A stretch of DNA of 64,000 bases from Talpa occidentalis (lineage: Eukaryota > Chordata > Mammalia > Eulipotyphla > Talpidae). The stretch's first letter is position 1; every line of letters begins with the position of its first letter. Location of the stretch: contig NW_023604295.1 of assembly GCF_014898055.3 (NCBI RefSeq), positions 68,349,730 to 68,413,729 of the forward strand, given 5' to 3'. The notes under the pieces were generated by a model. It made no database searches. It was not told the origin of the DNA and worked only from the letters and a program-made list of their open reading frames with translations. The translations under genes were made by a program, and so were the position numbers. Shown here one piece after another: positions 23,330 to 34,990 of the stretch.

Positions 23330-24040
23330 ACTTAAAAAATAACAAGGGCAATGCTGGATTGCACTTGGCCCCCACCCCTGGCAATGGACACTAACCTTAT
23401 AAAGTACAAATGAAGGATCATCAAAACTTATAAAGCAACCATAAACAAACATCCATAAACATAAGATCAACACAGTAGAAGTAATGCACTTCAATACCAC
23501 GCTCATCAATGGACAGATCAATCAGAGAGAAAATCAGTAAGAAAGCCATAGCCTTAAGAATGTTCAGATGGGTGTCGATATTTATAGTGCATCATACCCT
23601 CAAAAATTTGAGTACACATGTTTTTCAAATGCACATGGAACATTCAAGGAGATCATGTGTTAGTAAATGCCTGTAGATTGAAATATCAAGTATCCTTTCC
23701 AATCACGATGGTACTAAATGAGAAATCAACCAAACAAAAGTGGAGAGAACAAGCAAATATGCAAAGACTAAACAATACACTACAGAATGACTATTGGTTA
23801 GTAGAGATTCAGAGAAGAAATTTAAAAATTCCTAACATGAATAAAAATGAATACACAATGGGACACAGCAAAAACAGTGCCAAGATGGAAGCAGATAGTA
23901 ATACAGGCTTACCTCAAACAAGAAGAAATATTTCAAAAGAATAACCTAACTTTACACCTTAAGGAACTAGAAAAAGAAGAGCAAACAAAAGAAAAATCCA
24001 CTAACAATAAGGAAATAAAAATAGAGCTTAAGCTTGGATA
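23330..24040 (+). mobile_element. Old L1 ORF2 fragment (endonuclease to RT linker)
   Basis: From about 23,440 the order of decayed ORF2 words is clear: 'taccacgctcatcaatggacagatcaatcagaga', then 'ttgagtacacatgttttt' followed by 'caaatgcacatggaac', then 'ccaatcacgatggtacta', then 'gggacacagcaaaaacagtg', then 'aaggaactagaaaaagaagagcaaac' (quoted in broken form). These correspond to the GDFNTPLS, YTFF, SDHEG, WDAAKA and coiled linker regions of the young ORF2. Open frames of 108 and 64 codons remain as relics. It is not functional. Confidence 0.75.
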
Positions 24041-27000
24041 AAGATCAAACTATATGTATTTCTTATTATATCACAATATCATAGTAAAATTTCAAGAGAC
24101 TTGATGAGGCAGCTCAAAAAATATTTTGTTTGGAGATATTTAAAATAATAGGAATATTTAAGTTCAAGTACTTAGTGTAAGATTTGTAAAAAATCATTTT
24201 CACTAAAATAAATATATTTGGTTTTGAGTTGCTATTTCTTAAATAGTTAATAGTGATGTCTACTATTCAACTCTTGAAATTCATTTGTAACTAAGTTTGA
24301 GAGTTATTACTCACAAAAGATAAAAGAATGCCAGGAGTCTACAAGCACCTCCACACAGTGGCTGCCTGTGGCAAAGCACAGGTGAGGAGGCTCTGGGGAA
24401 AGGCCTGCCCTAGATCTGAGACCTGGAGTACTAGTAGTAGGGGGTGGGAAGGAGTGAGAGAACTTGCTTAGATCTGGGTTGTGTCTTCCACAGCCTTAAA
24501 CAGACAACAAACAAGCAATATAAAAACTAGTAGTAACTGCTGCCATTTATTCCCTCTTCCTATTTCTTCCTCACTCATCTAAACTTGCCCTTTCTTATTT
24601 GTTGCTACTTACTCTTCACCCTACTTTTTTCTTTCTCCTATCATCACATTTCCAAGCATTTTCTCTTCTTTGTCTCTGTCCTTCACATTCCTCCTCTTTT
24701 ATTTTTTTTCCTCCTGGTTTTTTTCTTTCTGGTCTCTTTGTCTTTTCTTATGCAAATTCCTTTCTTTCTCATTTTCTTTTCATTAGTCTTTTACTTTTTT
24801 AAAAAATTTTCTTCATTATTCCTTTTAGGACATTGCCAGTTACCTCCGTACACACACAGAAAAGAGTCTTGATTTTTCTATGTTTTGTGTTCCAGGGAAT
24901 AATATGCCCTTAAGTTCTCTAAATTCATTTTTTTAAAAATCTGCATTTTCAGTGATTGTTGATTGACTTTAGTTCATGTGACTCTTCTCCGAGATATTAT
25001 TATTAGGTAGAGGAGCACTAACCTGCTATGACCTGGATTATGACTTATTACTGAGTACCAGCTTAAGAGAAAAGCAATGCAGTAGCAGCATTAGAACATT
25101 TATTGTGATATCTGCCATTTACTGGTAAAGATACAATGAAGGACACTTGGGAGTTATGATTCCTCTAGAGTGCTTCTCTGCAACTCTTAACAATCATTCT
25201 ACTTTTAACAAATCAATTTCTAACAATGTGCATCCTTAAAATATTTTTTTTAGTAATTTTACCTATATTTAACCCTTTCTTCAAAACTGGCAGCTAATGA
25301 TGTTCTCATCTATTCAAAGTATGACCCATGACTATAGTGCTATAATGACCAGGGTAACCAGGAATAACATAAATTGTACATTGACCTACTATATTGAATA
25401 TTTGTTCAAAAATCTTATGGAATAAGACACTCTTGTTCAAAAATCTTATGGAAAATTAAGAACTCATTTTTGCACTCTATTGGCAAAAATAACAGTTTTT
25501 TTTTTAATGTTTCCTAAGAGGAATTCACTTTAAAAAAATAAAATTTCTTTTCACTTATTTTTGTTTTAAATTCAAGTTATTAACATTTGTTATTTTTAAT
25601 GTATATTTTTTATATTTTTCCTAGAACATATTTGAGAAATAGGATGCCCCCATTCTTTCATTATAGAAACAGGGGATGTGAAATTGGAGAGGAGAAAGAA
25701 GTGTTGTAATGTATTTTAACTTTGTCAGGGTCATTTCAGTTCAAGTTTTGGGCAAAGATTCAGGCCAGTTCTTATTTTATCCAAACCAGTGCCTCTCTAA
25801 TCATAATGCTAGCAACCAGCTGTGTTGATTCACTTGTATCTAGTGCATGCTTTTATTGTGCTGCAGAGGAAAAGAACTTCATTTCATTTTGTGCTCAGAC
25901 AAGAGTATTTTTCACCAAAACAACATAAGACTATGTCTGATTTTTGCCACATTGCATATGAGTTGTGAATGAATGCATAAAAAAAATCTGTGCCTTTTAA
26001 GCTAGTCTATGATTAACTTAAAATAAACATTTTGCATTTCTTGGATATGAAAATGGACAGATTTAATCTTATTTTTATATAATTACATAATATAGAGCTA
26101 ACAATCTCTATATTAAGTCAGTGATTAAAGGAATATGCTGAAATATGTCCATATCACATCAGATATTGATATAAAGTTGTCTATCTTGTTATTTTTATTA
26201 ATGTACTTTTAAGGAAAGGTAATGAAAATATAGACAATGATGTTGTGCTTGCATTTTATATTTGTTCACATAGAGACACTTAAACACAATTATTCAGCAA
26301 TAGTTTAGTATCTGTTAATCTGTTAATTTTTTACATTATGACGTGAAGTCACTTTCAATCTCACTTCAAAAATAAATTTAGCTGAATTTGATTCATTTAA
26401 AAATATTACAAAGTATGGTGAGTCTAATAATCAGCCATCTCCCAGGATAACTTAAGTTAGTATACTATTTTAAGATGCAAATTTTTTTAAAAAAATATGT
26501 ATAACTCAGAACAAATTACCTGCTCAATTAGGTGTTTCATATAAATAGAGTATTTATTCCTTGTTCTAATTAAATTCTAATTTAATTCAATAACATTACA
26601 TTAAATTCATCAGATAGCCCAAAATTAAAAATTAGGTAAATTTTATCTAAATTGTATCTAAAAATAAATGTAAATATGCTTATATTTACAGAATTTCCAT
26701 GTTCTGACCTAAATGATGAAAAAAAATCTATTAAGTTAGGATTTTTATTTTTTAGAATTTGTAACAAATTTATTTTTATAACCTGATGTGTTGAACTAAA
26801 CTGAACAAAATATTTCAGGTAATCCTCTAGTATTGTTTTGTTTAAATGCATTCCTTAAAGAGAACCTATATTTTATTTCCATTTCATTTTTCTAATCAAA
26901 AACATGCATGCAATTACAACAATTTAATATCAAAATAACACTGCTTTCATGTGCTATGATTTGGACTCAGGAGCTAAAAACATAAAATATGAAAGAGTTA

Positions 27001-28573
27001 AACAATGTATCCTGTTACTGAATAGTCTTCTGATCCCACATTCCAATAAGATTACTCATCTCATTTAAAATTATCAACCTGGTAAATAAATCAATGTTTG
27101 AAAGCCCTGTCAATACATATCCATAATTCTATCTCCTTTCACATTCTAATTTTTCCTCAAATCTCTGTCCTAGAAATTTGTGGTCAGTGAAGGGCAATTC
27201 CAGTAGGTGGAGTAATAGTAAAGCAAATATATTATGTGAATCTATAACTTCTCGCTTCTATTGTCATTCTGAGCACAAATTAGCATAAATCAGATGGGGT
27301 TAATACAGAATAGAAGTAAAAAGCATAAGTATGGATAAATGCATTTCTTTACAGAGTAAATGTATTGCTATAGAACAAAAACACACTCCCTTTAGTCTTC
27401 AATTTTCTCTGTATTTTCACTTTCAAAAGTTTCCTGGAGAACTTACACTTAATACAAAAGTCTCAGAGACTAGCTTATTATCAGCACCACCAAATTTGAC
27501 AAAGTAACGTGTTGGGGGAAATCAGAGAGTACAGACTCAAGCAAACTCGATGTTGGTATTCGGGTCATTTGAGATTTCCGAGAAAGAATTTTCTAATAAG
27601 GCCATGACCTTGCCAACCTACACTTGATTAGCCTGGTCAGAGCCTTCACTGTCCTGTCCAAGGACTTTCCAGAGTGGGGGAGGAGAGGGAGACAGAGAGG
27701 AAGAGAGATGATATATTAGGGAAGGATATTCTGGATGCCTCTATTTCTCCTGAGAATCATCTTGAACTTTAATCAGCAAAAGTTTATCTACCAAATATGT
27801 ATATGTTAAAAAAGATAAATATTAATTTATTCTGTCTACTTTCGTATCTATCTTTAAAACCAAGGAAAAGAATGATTCCTGTATCTTATTACCACTTTTA
27901 TGATCAGTATAGCCATCTCCATTCTCCCCAAACTCTGGTCATAAAATCTCACATAGTGTTCCACTTGAGCAAGTAAAAATGTGCCTGGTATTTAAGGGCA
28001 GAGCCTGGGTATGTGCTTGTAATGGACAGCCATCCTAAGATGTCTCCTGTGTCATATGGGTTAATTTTAAAACTTACTACAGAATGTTATGATCTTCTAG
28101 TTTAAACTCATGAAGATATGAAGGATAGTTTGTTTTTATATTTTACCTTTGGCCTGTCATGTAAAGTATGTTAGCTGATCCTTTAAAATCTAAGCAACAA
28201 AAGCTTCTGCCGTGATATGCAGAAATATATAATTCCTTCAGTTTTTTTTTTTTATGTCCAAAAGTGTTTATCACCCAAAGTATTACTAAGAATCAATTTA
28301 AAAAACAGAAAAGAACACACATTTTCTTAATCTAAAATGAATTTTTTTGTGTTGTATCTTATGCCTATCAACTGGATAAATACAGGCACTACTTTTATCA
28401 AATATGCAAGAAAATATTAATATAAACTGTGAATTCTGTATTCTACTATATAATCATCTTGTTAGATATTTGAGTCTTTACAATATAATAATTATATATT
28501 GTCATAAAATTGAAAAAGACTGAGTACTAAAGTTACTCAAAACAAAAATATTTAACTCATCCTGCCATATATT
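24041..28573. other. Unassigned AT-rich DNA with a pyrimidine-rich block
   Basis: Contains a C/T-rich block at 24,541-24,830; the apparent hydrophobic 95- and 67-codon frames there are products of that composition. A 21-bp direct repeat lies at 25,402-25,422 and 25,433-25,453. No gene, exon or dated repeat is supported. Confidence 0.4.
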
Positions 28574-28845
28574 CTTTTTTTTTTAAGATTTATTTATGTA
28601 TGCATATAAGAACTGGGGCACAGGCTAGAGATGCGGGGGATGAGAGGATTCACCAGAGACAGAGTGGGGAACAGAACAGGCAGACTGACTGAAATACACT
28701 GCTGAGGGGAGCAGTGGGCAAGACAGGAGAGGTCTGCTGCGCCATATGGGTAGCTCCCTGGCCAGCTGGGGATTTAATTAGTGCTGCAGAGGCTGCGGAT
28801 CACTTCATAGTACGGTGCTTAACCCCTTGCGCCACCAGGGAGGCC
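28574..28845 (-). mobile_element. tRNA-derived T+ SINE, type B
   Basis: The plus strand shows a T run, 'aagatttatttatg', the body ('gattcaccagagacagagtgggg', broken), and ends in 'gccaccagggaggcc', which is the reversed SINE head. Flanking 'ccatata' on both sides (about 28,565 and 28,846) is a likely short target duplication. The tail block reads as type B, with 'agaactgggg'. Confidence 0.88.
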
Positions 28846-30163
28846 CCATATAATCTTTTTATCTCCATGTATTGAGAAGAAAAAATTTAGAGGAAAATAA
28901 CAGAGATGTGATTTAAACACTTCTCCTTCTATTTCAATTTACTTCAGTGAGAATCATTAGATAATTGAGCATAAAGTTCCAAAACTCCAAAAGTACCTCA
29001 AAATGGCAATTTTCATAAGCATAATTGAATAGCACAGAAGTTAATAAAAATATTTTATGATCTAAACAAAATGAATCTTTAATCAAGACTAATCTTGATT
29101 CTTTTCATAAACATTAAACAGAGGCAAAAAAAATCAATGCTTTCATGTAAATATTTTCCATCTCATAATCAGCTCAGTTTCTTGGGAATGTCTCTTCTCC
29201 ATATAATCCCAAATTCCTCACAAATGGATAACCACTTTATTAAGAGGAGAATTATAGTACCCCTGGGGACACACTGATATTTTGCCTCATTTTAAGGGGA
29301 TAAAGAAAATTAATGGATTACTAACAGGAAGATATAAGTATTTTGTTAGGAAATTTTCAACTATTTCCATGAAATACATATCATTATCTATGTTAGTTTT
29401 TATTTATATCATTATTTATGTTAGCATCACATTTTCACATGAAGATACTCAGAATACCTCGCCTTACTCCACTCCTTATCTTCTCTCTTGCTTGGTTATC
29501 TGACTATTATGTAAATTTTTGATTATCAAATTAAAACACTGAGATATATAATTTCTGGCATTTTTTTTTTATTTTTTCCCACCTCAAACAATTAGAGGTA
29601 GCAGTCTTGAAAACTCAGGTTGCTGTATAACACAGTCTTTTCCCGGGATGGAAAATTCCAAGACATTTCCAAGTGTATGTAAGAAAAGGAAATGCCAGCA
29701 GCTCTCCTGCCTGCCCGTGACTAAGCAGGTCCTCTCTTGTTCTTGTCCTTTTCCTAATACACCTCTCCTTTTAAAGTGGAAAAAAAAAGAGTAAAATGAA
29801 AGGAAGTGATGTGGGAGAATGAAAGAATAATAGTTATTCCTTTTTGATACAAATCTTAATCCACTTTATGTTATTTTTCAGTAACAATTTTTACATCCAT
29901 CTGTCTCTTGTGTCTTATTTTTTAATTTATTCAATTTCAGGAGAGAAAGAATAGAGTGCTATATATTGACACCCTTAATCCCCAAGATTATTTAAAACAT
30001 TCTGAGAACATCTTTGTTGAACATAATTGAGTGTTAACTATACCTTTATCCGTAAACAGGGTATCAGAGCAAATTTTTTTTCATATAATTAGTAATGACA
30101 TCTAAAATTATCTACAGCTCTAAGACACTCATGAAATAACAATACAATCTGCCAAGAATATGG
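28846..30163. other. Unassigned AT-rich DNA
   Basis: A GC-normal segment around 29,590-29,770 stands out from its AT-rich setting but shows no coding pattern I can defend. Confidence 0.4.
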
Positions 30164-30452
30164 AAAGCTATTCCTGGGGCCTCATTGGTGGCCTGGTGAT
30201 TAAGTCTCAGTGCTATCACTGCAGAGGCTTAAGTGTGATGCCTGGCCAGGGAGCTAACCCGCACATGGCACAGCAGACCTCTCCTGTCTCTCCTGCTACT
30301 CCCCTCAGCAGCTTGTTTCAGTAAATCCTCCTGTTCTTCTCCCCAATCGCTCTTTGGTAAATTCTCTCATTCCCTCCTCTCTGCAACTCTGGTCTATAAC
30401 TCAGTTCTTCTACAAAAATAAATAAATCTTTTAAAAAAAGAAAGTTATTCCT
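30164..30452 (+). mobile_element. tRNA-derived T+ SINE, type B, with target duplication
   Basis: The body runs 30,176-30,440 from 'ggggcctcattggtgg' to 'aataaataaatcttttaaaa'. Target duplications AAAGCTATTCCT (30,164-30,175) and AAAGTTATTCCT (30,441-30,452) differ at one base. The head is diverged, so the A box is weak. Tail signals AATAAA and TCTTTT are intact. Confidence 0.9.
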
Positions 30453-30610
30453 TGATGAAGCAGCTATTTAAATGTCAGAACCTTCATATTAGGTACCTAT
30501 AATAGTAACATATTTTTCCTAATGACTCTTAGGTATTGGATTATAATATGCATCTTATGTCTAAGTGGAGGTTTTGTAAACAGAAGAGTTCATTTTGTCT
30601 ATATGTATTT

Positions 30611-30908
30611 TATTGAGGTTTCTTTTTTTATTTTAAAGATTTATTTTTATTTTATTTATGCATATAAGAACTGGGGTATAGGCCAGAGGTTGTGGGGAGC
30701 GAGATGATTCACCAGAGACAGAGTGGGGAGCAGAACAGGCAGATCTACTGAAATACACTGTTGAGGGGAGCAGCAGGCAGAAGGGAGAGGCCTGCTGTAC
30801 CATGTGGATTAGCTCCCTGGCCAGAGATCAAACTCAGGCTGGAGATAGCTTGATAGCACTGAGACTTTAACCCCTGCACCACCAGGGAGGCCCTGTATTG
30901 AGATTTCT
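30611..30908 (-). mobile_element. tRNA-derived T+ SINE, type B, with target duplication
   Basis: The body is 30,624-30,895, reversed, ending in 'caccaccagggaggccc'. The 13-base flanks TATTGAGGTTTCT (30,611-30,623) and TATTGAGATTTCT (30,896-30,908) differ once. Only about 160 bp separate it from the oppositely oriented SINE at 30.18 kb. The 61-codon frame across its left edge is not a gene. Confidence 0.9.
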
Positions 30909-32279
30909 CAAATGAAGTTTTAGTTTACTAAAATGTTCCAGTCGAATCATAGATACATAATATTATTTAAGATTCTATCAACTAGTACTAAGTCAGGATA
31001 ATATTTTCAACACAAATTAGACCACTGTTTTTATAACTAGTACATCCTTCTGCAATGCTTTTTACTTCAAACTGATAAGACATAAAATTATTGTACAATC
31101 TCTTTTTGTGAAAATACATAGCTCACTTTAATTTTATAATTTTTAAAGAAAACATCAGCAGTCTTAAATTTGATCTAAAAATTAGAACAGAATAAATAAT
31201 TTGACCATATAGGCCTTATAATATAGGAAGGCATATAAACTAGGAGAATGAGCTCAAATCTATGGCAAAAAGTAAAGAATAAATATGTCTTCATGCTGGT
31301 TATTGTTCAAGGACAGAAAGCAGACTTTCCCACAAAAATGTAAAAGATTAATGGATTTTTGGATAGAAATGAATTTTTAGAGATTCACCTCCTAATCTCT
31401 CTGACATACAGACACACTTGTACAACTTTAAAGGTATAACGTGATTTAAAGTAGAATATTATATATGGCACATTGTGACTTGAAAATGATGTTTCCAGTA
31501 TGAATGTAATATTAGCACAAAGAAAGTACACTCTGGAGAAGGGAAAAATCATTATGTGGTAAGTTCTATCTTATCTAGATGGCAAAAGGGGTCATGTCAG
31601 TCATGCAGGACAATTCTAAACTATTGCAGCTGAGCAAAATTCCATTATAAATCATCTCAATATAACATCTCAATATACATAGATTCAATTTTACAAAGTC
31701 ATCAAATCATGACCTCATTTTGATAGTGATATATAATGTAACTGTAGATCTGGTTTCAATACTAACTACTTGTGCAATTGCAGATGACACTTCCTTTTTT
31801 TGAGTATTATTTTCTCCATTTAAAAATACAAGTATTAGAATAGATAATCTATAAAGGTCTCTGTAGAGTGAACAGTCTGAGGCTGTTTCCCTAAAATTCA
31901 TAGAAATGTAGCAAGAATGCTGTTCTGGCTTCTCATTGTCAGTACTATAGAATGAGATTATCCTGCATTTAAATGATAAATCAAAGTTCAGTTAAGCTAG
32001 ATTCTTCAATTTCCTAGAAAGGTGAGTGAATTCTTTACCTGTCAAGGGAGGAAAGGAGTCACTCATCTTTGAATTACTTATAATGATAGCAAAATTTCCT
32101 GAAGTATTGGGGGCTCCAAATTCAGTTCTCACCACATCTATTTACATATTAGTATGTAATGTGAGTACATAATAAGGAGGCTTTAACATTCCAGATAATT
32201 ATAATTCAAAATAAAAACATGTAACATTTTGAAAATTAAGTTATAAAAGTAAATTGCATCCTCATGAAATAATGTACTA
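30909..32279. other. Unassigned AT-rich DNA
   Basis: No supported gene or dated repeat. Confidence 0.4.
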
Positions 32280-32497
32280 CAGGGTTTTCCAACCCAATAC
32301 TTCACATTTGGGGCTAGATCATACTTTGATGTGCAGGGCTGTCCTGTGCATTATAGAATGTTTAAAAATGATTTTTTATTGTGGATAATTCTTCTACATG
32401 ATAATGTCAACCTTAACCAACAAGCTGCAAAAACCAATAGTGTCTCCTGGGGAGCAATGTCTTCTATGGTCAAATGGTGCCTGACTCTGAGTCACTG
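32280..32497 (-). mobile_element. MER20-like hAT (Charlie) DNA transposon relic
   Basis: Begins 'cagggttttccaaccc', continues 'acatttggggctaga', 'ggctgtcctgtgcattat', 'gtctcctggggagcaatgtc' and ends 'gagtcactg'. This is the MER20 order in reverse orientation, with related short terminal inverted repeats beginning CAG. The flanks share 'gtact', consistent with a decayed 8-bp duplication. MER20 is non-autonomous and old. The 90-codon frame at 32,331-32,603 crosses its edge and is chance. Confidence 0.78.
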
Positions 32498-34654
32498 GTA
32501 CTTTACAATATGGTCTATATATGTATGGTCTCAGAACATTCCAACAGCTCTACAAAAAGTTCTCATCTTAATGTTCCAGGATGAATGGTTTCATTTATTT
32601 TAAAACATTTGTTATATCATTTAGTTTGAACCTCTATAAATGCAAATGTTAACAGACTATTTTAGCATAGTTTTTGGAAAACAGAATATAATTATAGTTA
32701 AACTACATAAAAAGACAAAGTTCATAATAGCCGAGATATGAAAATAATCTACATATGTTTGGATGGATGAACAGAAAAGAATTCTCTCTCTGTCTCTCTC
32801 TTACACACAAAAATCTGGATTTGTGACAAAATTGATGAAAGTGGAGAGCATAGTGCAAGACAAACAGAACAGAATGGTTGCCGGGGATGGGGGTTGAGGA
32901 AGTCAAGAGATGTACATCAACAAGTGTAATCTTCCAGTTTTAAGAAAAGTTCTGAGGTTCTAATATATAGCATGGTGACTTTAACTGATAATATGGCATT
33001 GTGTACAATAGACCTTACTTAATGTCATCAATAGGTTCTTTGAACAAAATTATATAGGTGTAGAGAAAGCAGGTCCTTGAATATGGTCCCTCTTTCACAT
33101 CAGCTGGGATTGCTTTTTCTTCCTCATCAATGTTAGAACAAAATGACATTATTTAAGGACCTTCTATACTGAAAAGTTTCTGAGAACTGATCTTAACCAT
33201 TCTTACCGCTCACAAAAAGTCAACTATGTGAACTGATGTGCTAATTATACTGATCTTAGTAATTTTTCCATGTTAAATGTGTACTTCAAATTTGCACATT
33301 GCACACTTTAAATATACAGTTACATACGTCAACTACTCCATAAAGTTGGGGGGAGGAAACAGAAATAAGTCTTCTGCTAAAGAAACTGAGTTCTGTAGAC
33401 ATGCTTCCGCTAGCAAAGAATCTGCTCATTACTGACAAATACCTTTAAATTGCTGCGTGGAATTGCATAGCAGCTGATTGAATTCTGCACCCTTTTCTGC
33501 GACCTCTATGCTCGAGACATTTTATTGTGCTAGCAGAAGTAAAAATACGCTTCTTATTACTGATTTTGAGGCAGCAAGTTTGTTGACTTTTAATGAAAAT
33601 GCTTTATTTACCAAGAGTTTTGTTTCCCCTTCTTTATGGATCTGTGACATTTTCATTATTATTCATTTGAAGATATTGAGGATTATTTCATACATTTAAT
33701 ATTTTCAAAGTAAGTGTGATTAAAGCCACCATGTATCTATGCTCTGGGGCATTATTCTGAGGCAAAATCATAACTGGCATTAAACCTAGAGATAATTATG
33801 CATGTCCACGGAGAGAATGTTATTCACTTAAGAGCATGGCCACATAGTGACTTCAATTGGGTTACATTTCTAGTGTTAAGTGGACTGAGTGACTCTAAAG
33901 GTTTCTGGACCCTCTCCAAAATTGGAGTAGTGCAATTTTTGCTATAAGTTCAAGTTCTGTTGTTACATTGGAAGAATCTTTATTAAGATGCATATAGGTC
34001 TGATTCGCAAAAAATGCATTCGGAAAAATTAGGTTGTAATTTATACGAAAATTAGTGAAAATTGTAAATCCAAGGAGTTTTTTCTTACAAGCATCAAGAA
34101 CACAACCAATGTTTCTTAAACTGTTTTCAGTTGCAGTAGTGTGAGATGAGATTCAACAGGTCTATTTTCTTTAATACTAATGACCATTTTCCATCGTTAT
34201 TTGTGTACTATTAACCTAAAGTTTTTTAACAATATATCTTGCTATCGAATGCATAAAACTCAGTACATAAACTTCCTTCTCATATTTGTTCTTATAAGAA
34301 AAATCATCAAAATGTAAAGAACATTAAATATATTGCCACAGATCTTAACTGAAATATTATTCTGAAGATCTAACTTATTTTTCTTACTGCACAATCATGT
34401 AAGTTTAAATTTTAATTGGAAATATATCTCAGTCGCCATTTACAGAAATATTCCAAAGGTATATCATAGTATATTTTCTTTTTGTCATGCAATATATATA
34501 AAAATTATGCTAAAATAAAGATAGTACTTTTTGTTTTTAACTCAATATTATTTTGAAGATTATGTCTATGAATATAAGGTATATAAAACAGAAGTTTAAT
34601 CAAATATTCATGGTAATTAATATTCTATGCTCATGACTGGAAAAATTATTTGGT
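32498..34654. other. Unassigned DNA with a candidate conserved segment
   Basis: No gene is seen. The part 33,390-33,900 is not recognisably repeat and retains several CpGs in an AT-rich setting; see findings. Confidence 0.4.
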
Positions 34655-34990
34655 ACTAAAGACACTGAATGGTCAAATCAATCCTGAGAAAAAGAGAACA
34701 AAATCAGAAATATCATGCTTCCCAAATTTCAAACTATTCACCAAAGTGATAGTGATCAAACAGCATATTACTGGAATAAACATGCAGACCAATGAAACAA
34801 AACTGAGATCCCAGAAATAATCCTACACGTATTATGGATGACTAATTTATAGCAAAGGAGCCAAGAGTTTAAAATAGAGCAAGAAAAATCTCTTCAATAA
34901 ATGATACTGGAAAAAATGAACAATCACAAGCAAATGGTATAGGAAGATGAGGAAAAGTGCTATGTGAACATATGACATGCTCGACAAGTC
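34655..34990 (+). mobile_element. Old L1 ORF2 fragment, left part of a split copy
   Basis: The words 'gcttcccaaatttcaaact', 'ggaataaacatgcagaccaatg', 'agcaaaggagccaag' and 'cttcaataaatgatactgg' follow the same order as the ORF2 region at 20.05-20.26 kb of the young L1. It is decayed and non-coding. A young L1 is inserted at its right edge. Confidence 0.7.

Noticed and set aside
24585..24872. 95-codon hydrophobic open frame resembling a small membrane protein
   Set aside because: The Phe/Leu/Ser-rich content is dictated by the C/T-rich DNA. No start context, no paralogue in the window, and an overlapping frame looks the same.
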